Positions 24,791-38,240 are shown, counted from the stretch's first letter. The stretch: DNA of 64,000 nucleotides from Populus alba (GCF_005239225.2 NC_133292.1:11867965-11931964); one strand, 5' to 3'. Notes: generated by a model not told the origin, from the sequence alone. Program-made: numbers and translations.

Positions 24791-25667
24791 ATATTCTAAA
24801 TCCAATCGCTAAAAATTAATTAGGTAAATTGTGAATTTGGTGTTTGATATAAGCACGCATGCCTAATGCTTGTAGACCAGCATGTATTTTTTTTTAAGAT
24901 ATATTATTTTAAAATAAATCTAAATAAATTTAAATATTTAAGGATGGATTTGGCCAATCCGCGGACGTGGAAATGATAAGTATGATTATTGCTAGAATGC
25001 CGAAATATTCAAATACCCCACCCCAAACTATTAAGAATAAAATCTTCGCAACACTTAAGAAAATGGGAAAAAGAGATAAATGGATTGAAATTATTTTCAT
25101 TGATTTGATTGTTAAACAAATAGATTGTAACATATGTTCTGATTGTATAGATTTGCTTTTCCTGTAGCAACAAGAGAGCATGTATAAAGCCTAGAGCCTC
25201 GTGTCAGATCACAAGCCGCTGCCAATGGAAGGTGCTTTTGCCTTCCCGCAGCCTCTTCCTGAATTTTTCTTCTTCTTCTTCCAATCTCTTTTAATACAAA
25301 AGTTGCGGTAATTAAAAGAAGTCCCACACACACTAGATAAAAACTAGAGAAGCCATTCTTTTCGATTTTCTTTTTCTTTTTTTATCAACGCAATTTCGTA
25401 CGTTGCTGAGACAGTAGTGTAATATAGCCGGCCCGTGCATCCACGTGTTAATTAGCAATAAAAATACTGATTTTGCTAATAAATTAACAATTCCAATTTG
25501 TAATCACGTGATGATGTTGACCATCATGCCCAAGAATTAAGGGTTTTGGAAATTATTTGGCTAAATCCCTGCCTACAATAATTATCTTAACTAACAGGAC
25601 AGTCACAGAGATGCCAACAAATCTAGATACACGGGTCATTTGCCCGTCATTGAGTCAAATTAAATCC

Positions 25668-25671
<4 letters not shown>

Positions 25672-25731
<60 letters not shown>
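25672..25731. repeat. (TA)n microsatellite
   Basis: TA run of about 60 bases, the longest in the window. Confidence 0.95.
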
Positions 25732-25734
<3 letters not shown>

Positions 25735-25999
25735 TCCTTGTAAGTTTAGAATTTAATACATTCACCAAATGGTGTTGCGAGGATTCAAAATTTACTCATT
25801 GATGGAGTACTAAAAATTCAAGTAACCTAGAAATAAGGCTTGTGGGCTGGATAGTTGATTAATTAATTGATTCTAGTAATCTCATTTATTCTTCATAACC
25901 AAGGTAGTTGATAGCTTATATTTAATACTTAGTAGGCCAAGATGGTTGGTGTTAAAGCGTGCCGCTAGTTTTTTATTATTATTATATTATATTATTATT

Positions 26000-28600
26000 A
26001 TTATTATTATATCGGGCTGGACTAGTCAAGGCATTTGGGGTGGGCCTAAATGAGTCCACCTCGACTCAGTCGGGTTGAGCCAACTAGCAACCCAATAAAC
26101 CCTTCTCCTCTATTTGGGGGGGTTAGACTAGGCTGAAACGAGTCCAGCCCAGCGCAACTTAGTCATTAGCCTAACCCAGTGACTAAGCTACATTGTAAAC
26201 AATATAAAACGATTTATAATTCACGATTTGCATATTTGTATGCAGATGAAGATCATGGTTGAGTCGACTAGCAACCCAATAAACACTTCTTCTTTATTTT
26301 AGCAGGGGTTAGACTAGGCTGAAACGAGTCCAACCCGACACAACTTAATCATTAGCCCAACCCAATGACTAAGTTGCATTGTAAACAAAAGAAAATGATT
26401 TATAATTCACGATCTACATGTTTGTATGCAGAGGAAGAACATGGTGGAAGGAGAAAAAAAAAGCTCACCTAGTGTAGGGGCTACGACTATCGTCACTAGT
26501 CTGGCATGAGATTGGTGGAGGTACTAGTGGCTGACAATGGGGATTGAAGGAAGAATCAATTGTTTTTGTTTGGAGGAAGAAGAAGAAGTTTGCGGTGGTG
26601 TTACTGTTCATAGCGGTAGATGCTAGCGATCGCTGAGGGAGGAGCTGATGTTTGTGAGGGTGTATAGGTTGAGGTTGTTAAGATTCATGGAGGAGAAAGC
26701 AATTTTAGCAATGGTTGAGAGAGTGGCAGAAGGCTGACGGGGAGAGAAGAAAATTGAAAACAGGGGAATGACTGGTTTTTTTTTTTTTTTTTTTTTTAAC
26801 TTTGGCTTTGAATTTTCCCTCTCCCATGGCATGGAATCCATCCTTATTTATAAAAGGTGGAAGAGGAATATTTTATCTTTAATTATGCCAGATCTTAGCC
26901 CTTGATTCAACCCAAAAGATCTCAGTCGTTGGCTCAAAGTGAGCATCATGGCCTAAAAAAGTTGTTGCAAGAGGACTGGTTGGGTTGGCCACTTTGAGGT
27001 GACGCTGTGTCTGTTATGGTATCAATTGGCCGAAAAAGGACCATACTAGGATGTAGTCAGATGTCAAGTCATCGTTTGCGTGCAAGTTTTGTCAAATTTG
27101 ATAAAGAGATGAAACATTAAATGCTTTGAGAAGGAGGTCACTTGAACAACTTTCAATGATGAAAAAGATGAACAGTTCCAGACAATGCGTCATCTAGTAT
27201 GTCTTTTTTTTTTTTAATGTTCGGTCAAAACATGTCATTTCATTTAAATGAAATGATATCATTTTGGCTTTTAAGGTTTTAATTTAGGGATTTGGCCAAA
27301 GTTCATTTTGGTCCTCTGGCTTTTAATTTATTTTAATTGCACTCCTAATTGACCCTAACCTTTTAACTTTATGTAATTTTACCCTTGTCAAACTTTAATG
27401 TCAACCCCGAATTTTAGTGTATTTTTCATATTTGCTCTTGGTCCTGGATTTATGCAATTTGACCCTCAATTGACTATTAAAGTTTCAATTTTCTTTAATT
27501 TCACCCATGATTTCAATCAATTGAGTCCCTATAACTTGGTGTCTTTTACAAAATGATCCTTGGCTATAAATTTCTATAATTTAACCCCTAATTGACCTTA
27601 AAACTTTGATTTTCTTACAATCTTATCCCTGATTTGAGCCAATTGACTTGGTAAAAATTAAATTTGGTATCCTAACATTTCAATCTTCTTAATTAAGCCC
27701 AAATTAGGCTATCAAACTTAATTTTTTACCAATTAAACCCCTGATAAAATTAATTTGACATATTTAAAGTATAATTAAGTCTCTACACCTAATTAAATCC
27801 TTCAATTAGACCCAAATTACTTCTTAAACATAATTGAACTTTAATTTGACCCATGATTAAGTCAAATTGGCCTATTAAAAATCTAACTATATCCTTGGAC
27901 TTAAATTTTATGCAGATTCATCCAATAATGGTTTAACTGGACCTTGAATTTGCAATAGAGAATGAAGATTGTGAACTTTCATTCTAAAGGTCTCATGATG
28001 TATTTATATCGTACGAGTCTTGTCATTTTATGAAGAGGAGAGACTGGAGTGTAATTTTACCTTTATGATATTTTAAGTTGTATTATGAGATGTATTTGAC
28101 TCATTTTATCCAACTAGAATATGATAACATGACCGGTTATGAAAGACTTTAATACATCTAATGGTCTTAGTAGAGTATAAACTTGTTTAATTAAACTTAT
28201 TTGTTGATAAACAATTTCTCTGTGATTTTATATAAAAATATATAAAATTGATGGTGCTAGACTCAATCATCTCTTGGGTCTGGCCAGCACCAAACCGAAC
28301 TTGTCTGGGTGAGGCACATTGTCAAGCCCACCTGTGGTTGGGTCCGGCGTTATTGTCAATTCTAGTTGCGGTTGGGTCTACCAATGGCTAAACCCAATGC
28401 GTCCAGGGCTCGGCACACTACTAAACTCAATCATAATTATGTTTGGTTTGCATCAGACCTAACATGTGTGAGTCTTAGCATACTGTTAACCCGAATTGTG
28501 ACTAGATTTGATTAGCATCAGACCTAACACCTAGACCCAGCATGCCCTGAGCTTGACATACTACAAAGCACAATCATGGTTGGGTTGGTACATGGATGAT
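26000..28600. mobile_element. Decayed repeat block, possibly an old LTR element
   Basis: Three repetitive sections lie side by side. Section one is a 184-bp direct tandem repeat (about 26071-26440). Section two, at 27290-27930, is built of degenerate 50-70-base units repeating phrases like AATTGACCC and TTTTAATT. Section three, at 28255-28580, repeats phrases like GGTTGGGTC and CAGACCTAACA. A TATTTATAAAAGG sequence at about 26855 could be a promoter box. No gag/pol frame is present. The element class is a guess from the texture of the sequence. Confidence 0.35.
26071..26440. repeat. 184-bp direct tandem repeat, two copies
   Basis: The motif CTAGCAACCCAATAAAC recurs at 26084 and 26268, and GGTTAGACTAGGCTGAAACG recurs in step with it. 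The units also share GATTTATAATTCACGAT and TTTGTATGCAG. The copies differ by scattered substitutions, so the duplication is not recent. Confidence 0.8.
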
Positions 28601-30810
28601 TATCATGCATACATCAGGTCAAAGCCACATGAGAAAAATAAAGGGTAGTTTGGATTAGGGTTTTGGTTATAGTGTTGATCATTCTCACGAGTGACATGTT
28701 ATAGGCAAACCGACTATGCCTTATCTTTTTGGCAGGTAGTCCAGATTTCCTTTTTTTTTTTGCTTTGGGAAGGTGAGGCTAATCACAATAATAATGTGTC
28801 AAAAGTTAAGACATATGGTGACCTACCACATTGAGAGTGTGGCTTGTGGAGCCTCCAGCCCCTTTAATTTTATCTTATATGCCCTACCTGCCTTTACCCC
28901 CAGAAAATATATATATATATATATGTTTCACAAGGATGTGAGACTAATTAATTTTTATTGTTGTTTTTCTCTTCCGTTACTACTTTATTATATACACAGC
29001 ACAGGGAGTGGTAAAACGGGAACAAATTAACACTTGAATTAATATATACGAGTCCTATCCCTTTCCATCATGCTTTGGTAAAATAATTTACTAATTAATT
29101 AAGCCTTTGTCAGTATTTAGTTGATGAATTTACTGCAGTCATTATAGCGGACAGAACTACAATTTGAGACTTTAATTTATTTATTTTGAATCAGACAATG
29201 TTAAACTTGGTCGATATAGAAAATGTCGACGTAGAGAATCATCGACAAGGAATTTTCCAAATATTTTTTTTTTTTAAAATGTGAAGATGTCCAAGTCAGA
29301 CCAACAATAAGCTGATGGACCCTCGTAAATAAAAAAGTGGGTGGGAGATGTGTTTCTTATACACAAAAGCCTAGCTATTAAAAGGATTGAGAAGCAGAAA
29401 TAAATAGTAATTGTGAAGCTTCTCTCCATTTCTTCTTACGTAATCCCTCTTTTTCTGAAACAAATCAGGACACGTCTCTCCCGACCCCTTACGTTCCCTG
29501 TGTACCAGGATTGTCGGTTGGTTCTTCAACCCTCGGATTCCTGTTTTTTTAGGTACATATTTTGGGTTTTTGGTAGGGACGAACAAATTAGCTTAGATGA
29601 TCCAGAGTATTAACTCACTTATTTCTTAGAATTGGAGGAATATTTCTCGTATGGTTGAGCCGAATAATTTCCCGATTTTGTTGAATGATTTTTATTAGAT
29701 CTTTTTATTTGGTTGGATTCAATTCAAAAATTTTAAAAAAAAAAAATCAATTCGACGATTCATTTTGGCCGATGCTTGCCCTTCGTTTTTTAATTTCTAG
29801 CAAAATCAACATAAAAATATTCAGCTTGGCGCATGGAACAACTAATTAATTCGTTTTCAATGGGAGATTAGATGTTGTAGTCAAAGTTAATTTTGAGTTT
29901 AGTTTCGTGTTAGAGAACCGCTAGGCTAGCACACTTTTTCTTGTCTCCTGTTAAGACAAGATCGGTGGTGAACAGCAAACACTTTCTTTTTATTCTTGCT
30001 GGTGAACGATAAACCAAGTTAACAATGACGTGTTATGAGTTTGAGAAACATTCTTGAGTTAATCAAAACAGTTTTGTCGCATATAACATGAATTTATCAA
30101 TGTAGTTTCATGCATATGTAATTGATTACATTTCTATATCTTTTTAGGATACATTTCTAATTAAATTTAAATTTAATGCGATTCTTATTTATTTAGATGG
30201 AGTAGTTTGAGTCTTTTGAGAATATTTGTGAGGCATGCGAACCTAACCTCATATTAGTATCCCAACTTTTTGCCAAGTCTCAGTGTAGTCCCAAACAAAA
30301 GTTTTTGTTGCTTGACTTGCCCATTTATGAATTGACAGATAATAAATCGATTTGTTAGATTTAGTCAAGTTTTGAAATTATAATATAAGATATTTATGAT
30401 TTTTTTATATATAGAAAATGTCGAAATCATCTTCTCAAATTTTGAAAATTCTCACTCTAGATGGACACGTTCAAGGGGATTAATTCTATCGAGACATTTG
30501 AGAAACTTTGGACACACGATTAAGAGAAGTCTTTGTTTAGTATCGAGTTGGGAATTGATGAATAGTTTGGAAACTAAAGTGAGTTTGGCAACTATAGCTA
30601 TCAATGTCATGATGCTGTTAAAACATCGTTGTATACTAATAATAATAAATTGACGACGATAATTATTCAAAACTAATTAAAATTGATAATTGACACCTAA
30701 CCTTCACGGATTTGATTAATTAAAGATCTTACGTTTGTGTGCTGACCTATCTATACCAAGGCAAGTGGCTGGCCACTGGTCTTTAATTAGTGAACTTCTT
30801 CAAATTAGTT

Positions 30811-30861
<51 letters not shown>

Positions 30862-31373
30862 CAATCTTTTATATATTATTTTTAAACAAGAAATTTAATG
30901 TCGAGAGAATTTTATTGTAATCTAAATTAGTGACTATATATATCTAATTAACAAAATAATATGTTTAATTTTTTTTATATGTTAGTTTTTCAATACCTTG
31001 ACTTTTTTAGCTATGGAAGGATCCCAAATTCTACCCCACCCCATCTTTATTAAAAAAAAAAAAAAGTGCTTTATTGTGATTGGAATGCCCGCTTTCTTGC
31101 TACAATAGAGAGAGGAACTGTTGGGTAGACTATGAATAAGCCTGATACCGACACTCGAAAATGAAGAAAAATGGAATTTGTTTAGATCAAGCAGAGTTAA
31201 TTAAGTATACATTGTCTTACAGGTTCAGGGTTTGCTTTTGCAGTCTAGCTATACTTTTAAAAATAATTAATTTTTTATATTTTTAAATAATTTTAATATC
31301 TTGATATTAAAAATAATTTTTAAATAAAAAAAAATACTTTAAAAAATAATATTATACACCATCTTAGTATGTA
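28600..31373. other. Intergenic DNA, no gene seen
   Basis: AT-rich sequence with a (TA)n run at 30813-30859 and an AT-rich repeat at about 31250-31350. Small open frames, such as the ones near 29371-29613 and 30396-30670, overlap on both strands, match no family I recognise, and have no supporting splice structure. Confidence 0.5.
30813..30859. repeat. (TA)n microsatellite
   Basis: Uninterrupted TA run of about 47 bases. Confidence 0.95.
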
Positions 31374-31388
31374 AAGCTAAATCGAGGC

Positions 31389-31585
31389 ACTTGAGGTCTT
31401 GGTCCAGCGGTTGAAGGGACTTGTTTCCTTCTCTGCATTCTAGGTTCAAACCTTACCGTGCACGCTTGTCACCCCCGCAGTGTCTTACATGCTCACTGGG
31501 TTTGCAGGATGTTCAGTGAGCCGTGGGATTAGTCGTGGTGCGCACAAGCTGACCCGGACACTCACATAAATCAAAAAAAAAAAAA
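31389..31585 (+). mobile_element. tRNA-derived SINE with target-site duplication
   Basis: About 197 bp. The 5' part has Pol III promoter boxes: A box TGGTCCAGCGG at 31400-31410 and B box GGTTCAAACC at 31443-31452. The body ends with GTGGTGCGCACAAGCTGACC and CCGGACACTCAC, resembling the body of plant Au-like SINEs, followed by a poly-A tail of about 15 bases. A direct repeat AAGCTAAATCGAGGC flanks it exactly at 31374-31388 and 31586-31600, the target-site duplication. All parts of a full-length SINE are present. Membership of a Salicaceae SINE family is inferred. Confidence 0.88.
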
Positions 31586-31600
31586 AAGCTAAATCGAGGC

Positions 31601-34285
31601 TCTGAGGGTGCCTCATAAATCATTCCAGTGTAACTCTTATAAAATTTGACTTCAGCAACATTTACGAGAATGGTAAAGGAAGATTCGAAGGAAGAAATAT
31701 AGTACATGTAGTCCTCCAACCATTATTGCTCTCTTCATTAGCACATGCAATTCTTGCAATTTGCAGACACAATTTAGTGTAATTTCTTCTTGATTTACTG
31801 TGGATTGTTCCCCAATTTCATCTGCTCAATACACATGGCTTATTGGATTAGTAAGATCCATTATAAAATCCTACCCTTAAGATAATAATATCTTTTTTTA
31901 TTTATTTATCAGGAGATTTATTAGATTTTAAGCTAATCAACAAATGTATAACTAATATCTTTTTATTTATTTATCAAGAGATTTATTAGATTTTGAGCTA
32001 CACAACAAATATAGAGTGTAAAGAACTTTCTCTTTATATAATTAGAAAATAAATTGAAATTTTTAAAATTTATATTTATTTTATTTTAAAATTGATCCGA
32101 GTTAAAACATGAATGATAAATTGATGTGAACATATCAATAAGTTAATTTGATTTTTTAAAACCAAATTAAACTACGTGATTTCAAGTTTTTTTATAAAAA
32201 AAAAAATCAAAATAATTTTAAATAAAACACGATCGTTTTAGTAAAAAACAATGGTTCACAGTAAAACCTATTCAAGCGTATAAGTTGACATCAATTTTTT
32301 ATACCTTCTGGGACCCATTTCATTAGAGCCCGCGGAGAAGGGATACGGCGCACCACGTTCAACGACGGCATGGATTTTCTTTATTATTTTTTAAGTTTTT
32401 TGGGATGCTGAAATCCCGCAATTCACAAGTCTTCTGTGGAAATCAAAGTTTCTTTTTCTTTTTTCTTTTTTCTTTTTACTTTTTGGTTCATTTCCCTCCA
32501 TGCAGTACAGTAGTATACTTTATCAGTAATGCTTTCACTTTACCGGCATGAAGGTAATGCAGAGTTAGGTTTGATGTGCTGCTTTATGCACTCCCACCTC
32601 ATGTTTGTCTCTAATGTAGACACAGATACTGAATCTAAGATTATTATTTTTAATGCCATTTTCCTTAATAAATCCTTTATTTACATCTTAATTGGATCCC
32701 CACATCTTATGCTTCCTCTGTTTCTTAGCAAACCCGCTTTTCTCAAAAATCTTTTTTTATTTTTTGTTCATGGAAATCGACAATCTCCCGCTGATACTGC
32801 TCTTAAGTTTTCGTAATTTCCAAGTAAAGTAGATATCCTCCATCTAAATTGATAATAACCTATTATTAATCCCTTTCCACTACTCATAAAGAACAAGATC
32901 AATACACCAGAGGCACCGTGATTTATGCTGTGTGTGCATCTATGGGGTCGAGAGTCAAATATGTTTTAATGTTCTCGAATCCAACAAATACAAATTAATA
33001 CAGAGACCTCTTCTTGCTGCTCCATTCCACTTATTCTTCTTTCGTACATCAAAGGGCATAAATCCTGGGAGAGGGCTGGTCCAAGAGGTTCACCATCGAG
33101 TAAATAGGGCAGAAAGTATGCTTCTTTTATGCTTGGACCTGAAGGCATTTTCTTTTCTTCTTCTTCTTTTCTGGATTCACCAACAAGGCTTTGTTTGGGA
33201 ATGCTGCCAACTGTGCAGCTGACTCCATTTCCAAACGGGTTCTAAAACGTCTAAATGGTTACACTCTCCTTTTCTTATTTTCCTCTCCACTCTTGATTCA
33301 AGCAGAAATCGATTTTCCTGAAGTCAACATGACGGCGAATAACTTAATTCAAAGAAAAGTAAGAAAAGTTACAAATATGTTTAGTTAATTGAAGGGTAGT
33401 CATTTTTTTAATAACCTCGTAAAAGAGGTGAATCCTGCGTAAATGATGTACTTACAGAGTTCGATACCAGTTAAAGATGTTTTTCTCGCTCATTTTTCTA
33501 ATCACATACCCCACAACTCAAGATTTTTAAAGCAGGATAATGAATGATGAATCAGTGATTACGAGACAAGTATGGAGGTCACTGCAGGCATAAACCAGAC
33601 AGCATGGAGTAACAACTAGTAAGGAGCATTTTGTGCCGACAAAAATTCATTACTGTTCATATTATTCTACGACAATGCAACAGCCATGTACCCCAACATC
33701 AGATTAAAAAGAAAAAGATTACCACCTAATTAATTAGTTGTAAGAGATGGACTAAAAGACTATAAAAGGGGATAATCAAATCACCAATGGAATGCCCCCC
33801 GTTGATATTTTGATCATGATAGTGGACCACTGAGATTAAGGTTTTGGACACTGCTGTGATAGAATTACTTCAATGTCTGGAAAGATATATGCATAGGTTG
33901 TCATGATGTGGCCAAGTATGTTGGTGCTAATTCACTCTAGACAACACATTTAATCTTGATCCGCCAGGCAAGTAAGCATAATGTCACTGATATTAATTAT
34001 TGCTAATCTGCTTCATCAAATGCTTCAAAATGCTCTTAGATATTACCACAACTATAATTCTTTGATGGAGAACTTTTAAACTTGAGGTCACTAACAGTGA
34101 ACAATAAACATGTACCATTTCAAGTACAAATACAGAATTGATTTTCATTTTACAAAAGAGATGTTACTAACCTCTCCTGATCAGTGCACAGCAAAGTCCA
34201 GTGAATGCACACGCAACCTGCTGATTAATAAAAGCATGCCTTTGGTCGGAGTCCAGCGCCAATTTAGAAGGCGGAGAAAGCTTTA
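31601..34285. other. Intergenic DNA, no gene called
   Basis: No recognisable domain in any frame. The section at about 32880-33400 is less AT-rich and has open frames on both strands (for example minus 33148-32966), but none has homologous motifs I can name. The last part may include the 3' UTR of the minus-strand transposase-derived gene. Confidence 0.5.
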
Positions 34286-36196
34286 TTATAATTTGTCATG
34301 GATATCTACCATCGCATTAGATTGATCAAGATGCAGACCTTCCCATGTCTCAACTCCAGAAGAGGAGCTTGAAAAGGCGTTTCTTTGGGCAAATGAGAAG
34401 CATAAATTCCCATTTATTCGACCATGAAGTCTGAGATTGTTGCGAATGAAAAAAAGATCTTCCATTTTCTGCACTCCCAACCTGCCTGCTGCTTCTCGAC
34501 ATGGGAAGTCATTAGCTTGCCAGATCTCTTCGAACATAGCAACACTTGAAACCTGGCTCAGAACCTTTATGGCTAGTGTTTGCAAGCTGGGTGTTTCAAA
34601 ACCGAAGTTTTCCCACCATGCAACTGGGTCCATTTTATCCCTGCAATCCACGGCATCTTCCTCTCCCAAGGATCACTCCAGACGCCAGTAGGAGCTGAGC
34701 TGTTCTCTGAGAACATGTCTGGCTGTGCTTTCACCCTCATATCTTTCTATAGTAGCTTTCCAGCCCCGCATTACAGATTTATCTTTTGTTTGACCCTTCC
34801 CAATATATCTAGGATTCAGTAAATAACCTGCAGCGTGAAGAGGGGAAAATAGAACATCCCACCTGTTCTCAACCAGTCCTTCTAACTGATTCAATATGCC
34901 ATCATCAATTGCCTGACTCCTCAAGGCTTCAAGTGCCTGAAACCGCCAGTCATAAGCTGCCCCAATAACAGATTTGCCAATATCAATGGTAGCAAGCAAC
35001 CTAACAAATGGCTCATACAACTGCAACAGGGAATGAGCCTTTCTCCAGAAACCATCATCTAAGATGGCAGATTCCACATTTACAACATCCTCTGTAATAT
35101 TATGCTTCCATTGCTTCCAGTCCTCACTAACAACCATATCCTGGAGTGATTGCCTTAGCCCAAAGACCCTCAGGAGAAAACAATAGGAAGGTGCAAACTT
35201 GGCAGATATTGGATCAGACAACTCTTTCAAATTTTGACCGAAAGAATATGATGAATTATGTTGATATGTGATCATGCATTCCTCAATTGCCTTGGCACGC
35301 AAGACAATAGGTTTTACCCATTCCACTTCAGCTATTCCTTCCATCAACATGAATACGGAATGTGAAGTGCAAGGAGACCAGAATATATTAGGGAACTTCG
35401 ACAATACATAGGATTCAGATGATTTGCATGCATCGCCTAGATGTAAGACTATCTGAAGAACATTTGTGGGGCCAACTTCCATAATTGTATCAATGAGAGC
35501 ACTAGTAAACACGTGCTCTCCCTCATCAGTATCATCCACATCAACTGCTTTTAAGAATACAAGTCCCCTTGGGCTGGAGACAAATATACTGATGTTTAGG
35601 CTACCTAATGCACCATCTAATCGACCTGCACACAGTATTGTGCATCCCATATGTGGTCAGGACTCCCTAAAAAGCGCTACTGATTTTTCAATCCTTCCTT
35701 TCTCTTTGCTTAGAAAAGAATCAGACAGCTTATCTATTGACGGGAGCTCATACCCAGACCCAAAAGAAGCAATTGCTTTCACCATTTCACGAAAGTAAGA
35801 AGAGTTGATGATATCAATATTTAAACCATCAGCATAAAAAAATCTAGCTACTATGTCATCTACATCTTCTTTTGTGATGGTTTCCCAGGCAAGAGTTGGC
35901 TTAGAAGTCCTAATAAGTTTACCAGGCTTCCCAATGACAGAGCTCTTTTTCTTCTTCTGTGCAACACGCTCCTCTTCTAGGACCTGAAATGCTTCTCGTA
36001 AAGACCTGTCGATAGAAAGACAACTTTTGACCCCAACACCTGAGAAGCCTAGAAGGTGGGCCCTGACACGTGAATAAGATCCATTATATCGTAGATTACA
36101 GTGGTTACATTTCCACCTTTTTGTACCACTTCCCCTGTCAAATCCACCAAACACACTAACAGGTTCCCATCCCCACTTATCAGATTCTGATGGCAT
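34286..36196 (-). pseudogene. hAT-transposase-derived gene (BED finger, DUF659, dimerisation domain) with two in-frame stops
   Basis: One continuous minus-strand frame of 637 codons from ATG 36196 to TAA 34286, interrupted only by TGA at 35659-35657 (codon 180) and at 34675-34673 (codon 508). The N-terminus has a BED-type zinc finger, WKCNHCNLRYNGSYSRVRAH...KSC, then a Lys-rich stretch. The DUF659/RNase H-like part runs through GCTILCAGRLDG and IVLHLGDACKSSES to SPCTSHSVFMLME. The C-terminus is the hAT dimerisation domain, DPVAWWENFGFETPSLQTLA...KMEDLFFIRNNLRLHGR. The first TGA sits where this family usually has Trp in SW. Apart from the two stops there is no frameshift. A leader exon may lie near 37590-37840, where a GAG/GTAATC donor is seen on the minus strand. 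It is either a recently broken domesticated transposase or an allele with sequence errors. No TIRs were found around it. Confidence 0.8.
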
Positions 36197-36319
36197 ACTT
36201 CCAAGCCTTGTCCTGAATACCAAAGAAAATGTGTGTCGTAAAGGTATCGTCCACTGTCCCTCCCATACCAATAAAACCAATATGACAGAAATGAAATTGG
36301 TTATATCAGGATATAGCAA

Positions 36320-37860
36320 CTATTGAACAAAGAGCTGCATCATTTTCATGCCCTGAGTCCAAGAAAGACAAAAAATATCTATGTTGATGTCGGTGTTCCC
36401 AAATTTGATTCGTTTGTTTTTCGAGCTCAGTCTAAACATTTTGTATGGAATTTTGGTACCAAGCCTTTCTTCTTCCACTTCTCCCTCCAAAACTTCTCTT
36501 AATTACCTGCACATCTCATTCAAAGAATTTCGTTTTAAGCATTTAATACATTAGGCTAACCTCTCTCAAATCAGAAAGGGCAACAATAACAAAATTGTCA
36601 TTCCACTCAAACCAAAGAAAAGATTCAGATATGTGGATAAAAAGAGGAAGTGAATGCCGTAGAGAAAAACACAGGTTGAATATCTTTGACAGCTTAACTA
36701 TTCTGCTTAATGTTCTGACATAAACAGTCTGCCTGCAATAGCAGAAGTTCCAGTTGGGCTATATGAAGCTGAATTGGAGGATGTAAAAACATTATTGTAT
36801 CATGGCACCGAGAAACATAACTAATACTACGATTCCAAAGAGCTACAAGCAACAGGATTAGGGAATGTCAAGTCATTTTTTGAATGACGGCACCACTAAA
36901 CAGAACCATGATTCAACAGATTATCACACAGAAGGGAACTGAACTTCCTATAAAGCAGTATGCCAAACCAAGGCACCCATGCAATGTATATGCAAAAAAT
37001 GGAACTAATTCTTTACACCATTGCCAATGGAAACATAAAACGATATTTTCACAAAAGAGACTTTCCAATCAAACGAAGAACTAGCAACTTCCTAGCACAC
37101 GATCTCTTTACACTATAGCTAAACTAATTGTAATGCATAGACTTCCAAACTAAGTTCCCCATCCAGTACTCAACATGTGACTGGAAAACATTTACTTCTG
37201 GCTCTATCTCAGCATTTGGTGCATTTTATACTTGCCATTTTATACAATCTTCAACTTCAAATTCCTAGTGTCACTGTGTAGTCTGGTAACAAACGTAGGT
37301 AAACATGTTATGTCCAAAGATTAAGCTAACTGTCATTCCTTACCCAACCTAAACAAATTTTCCAAACCACATTGATCAAAGGTGGCAGGTCGCGCTTTAT
37401 CTTTAAGCAACCTCATTGCTTGATGAAAGATTGAAGCTTTCCAAGTCTTTTCTGGTGATTGTAGCTTGGAAAAAAAATCACAGTTTTACCACTCAGCTTC
37501 GACTTTATTAAATTTGAATTTTAAATTAACAAAAGCCCAGCAAAATCCCAATCACTGAAAAGATTTTAAACGTCACTAATCTTTAATCAAAACCCACTTC
37601 ATTTCTAGCTCTCTTTAGGTTGTGTCATTTTTAAAAAAACATGAATGGCAAGAAGTCGGATACTTTCGAAATCAAAGTGAGCAAGATAGAAATCAAATCA
37701 GCAAACAAGCAGAAAATGCAACGATTTTAACAGCGATAACGAGGGGAAAAAATGATTACCTCAAGAATTTGTTGATTCTTTATATTTTTGGTGCTGTCGA
37801 AACCTGCGTTTCTTTTACAAGGGTTTCTTTCTGGTAATAAAAGTTGAAACGATGATGGGG
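36320..37860 (-). other. Probable 5' leader and intron region of the transposase-derived gene
   Basis: No coding exon is visible here. Minus-strand sequence near 37760 has a good splice donor (TTGAG/GTAATC), and the acceptor-like AG before the ATG at 36196 gives a plausible 5' UTR intron. This is inference from splice-like signals only. Confidence 0.35.
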
Positions 37861-38089
37861 TTTCCGTTTTTTGAGGTTTCCGTTTTGTTCTTTTTTTTTT
37901 TAATTGTAAGTATGATTGGGCTTATTGTTTTAAAATTAGAGTGGGCTACATATTTTATTTTGGGCCATTTTACTGGGCTACGTTACCTATATTTTTTAAA
38001 ATTAAATTTGATTTTGTGGTCCACTTGGATGGCTTGAAAGTAATGATACGGCCTGAATGAATGAATGTTTTTTTTTTTTTTTAATAATG

Positions 38090-38240
38090 ATTGTTTTTAA
38101 AATTTTATTTTTATTTAAAATTTATTTTTGTTATTAATGTATCAAAATAATCTGAAAAAAAAAAATCAATTCAAGAAAAAAAGTTAAAAAAAAATCATTT
38201 AAAAAAAAAATTGAAATACAAAAAAACAAAAAACAAACAA
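38090..38240. repeat. AT-rich dispersed repeat copy
   Basis: Contains TATCAAAATAATCTGAAAA after a T/A-run core, matching the repeated arrangement seen elsewhere in the window. Confidence 0.45.

Larger units (their letters stand above)
21740..26000. other. CSLA upstream region and intergenic DNA, no gene seen
   Basis: Starts with the CSLA leader and promoter region, including a (CT)n run at about 21991-22018. Further on are (TA)n runs at 23485-23533 and 25672-25731 and an AT-rich repeat at about 24630-24790. No frame shows a recognisable domain or supported exon structure. Confidence 0.55.

Noticed and set aside
26623..26841. Minus-strand frame with a poly-Lys stretch
   Set aside because: It crosses a poly-T run within a repeat block; low-complexity product with no family features.
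29371..29613. Overlapping frames on both strands near 29.5 kb
   Set aside because: No domain, no splice support, and opposite-strand frames of equal length suggest chance.
32966..33148. Minus-strand frame (SIKEAYFLPYLLDGEPLGPAL region)
   Set aside because: Looks somewhat protein-like, but there is no start, family or neighbouring exon to support it.
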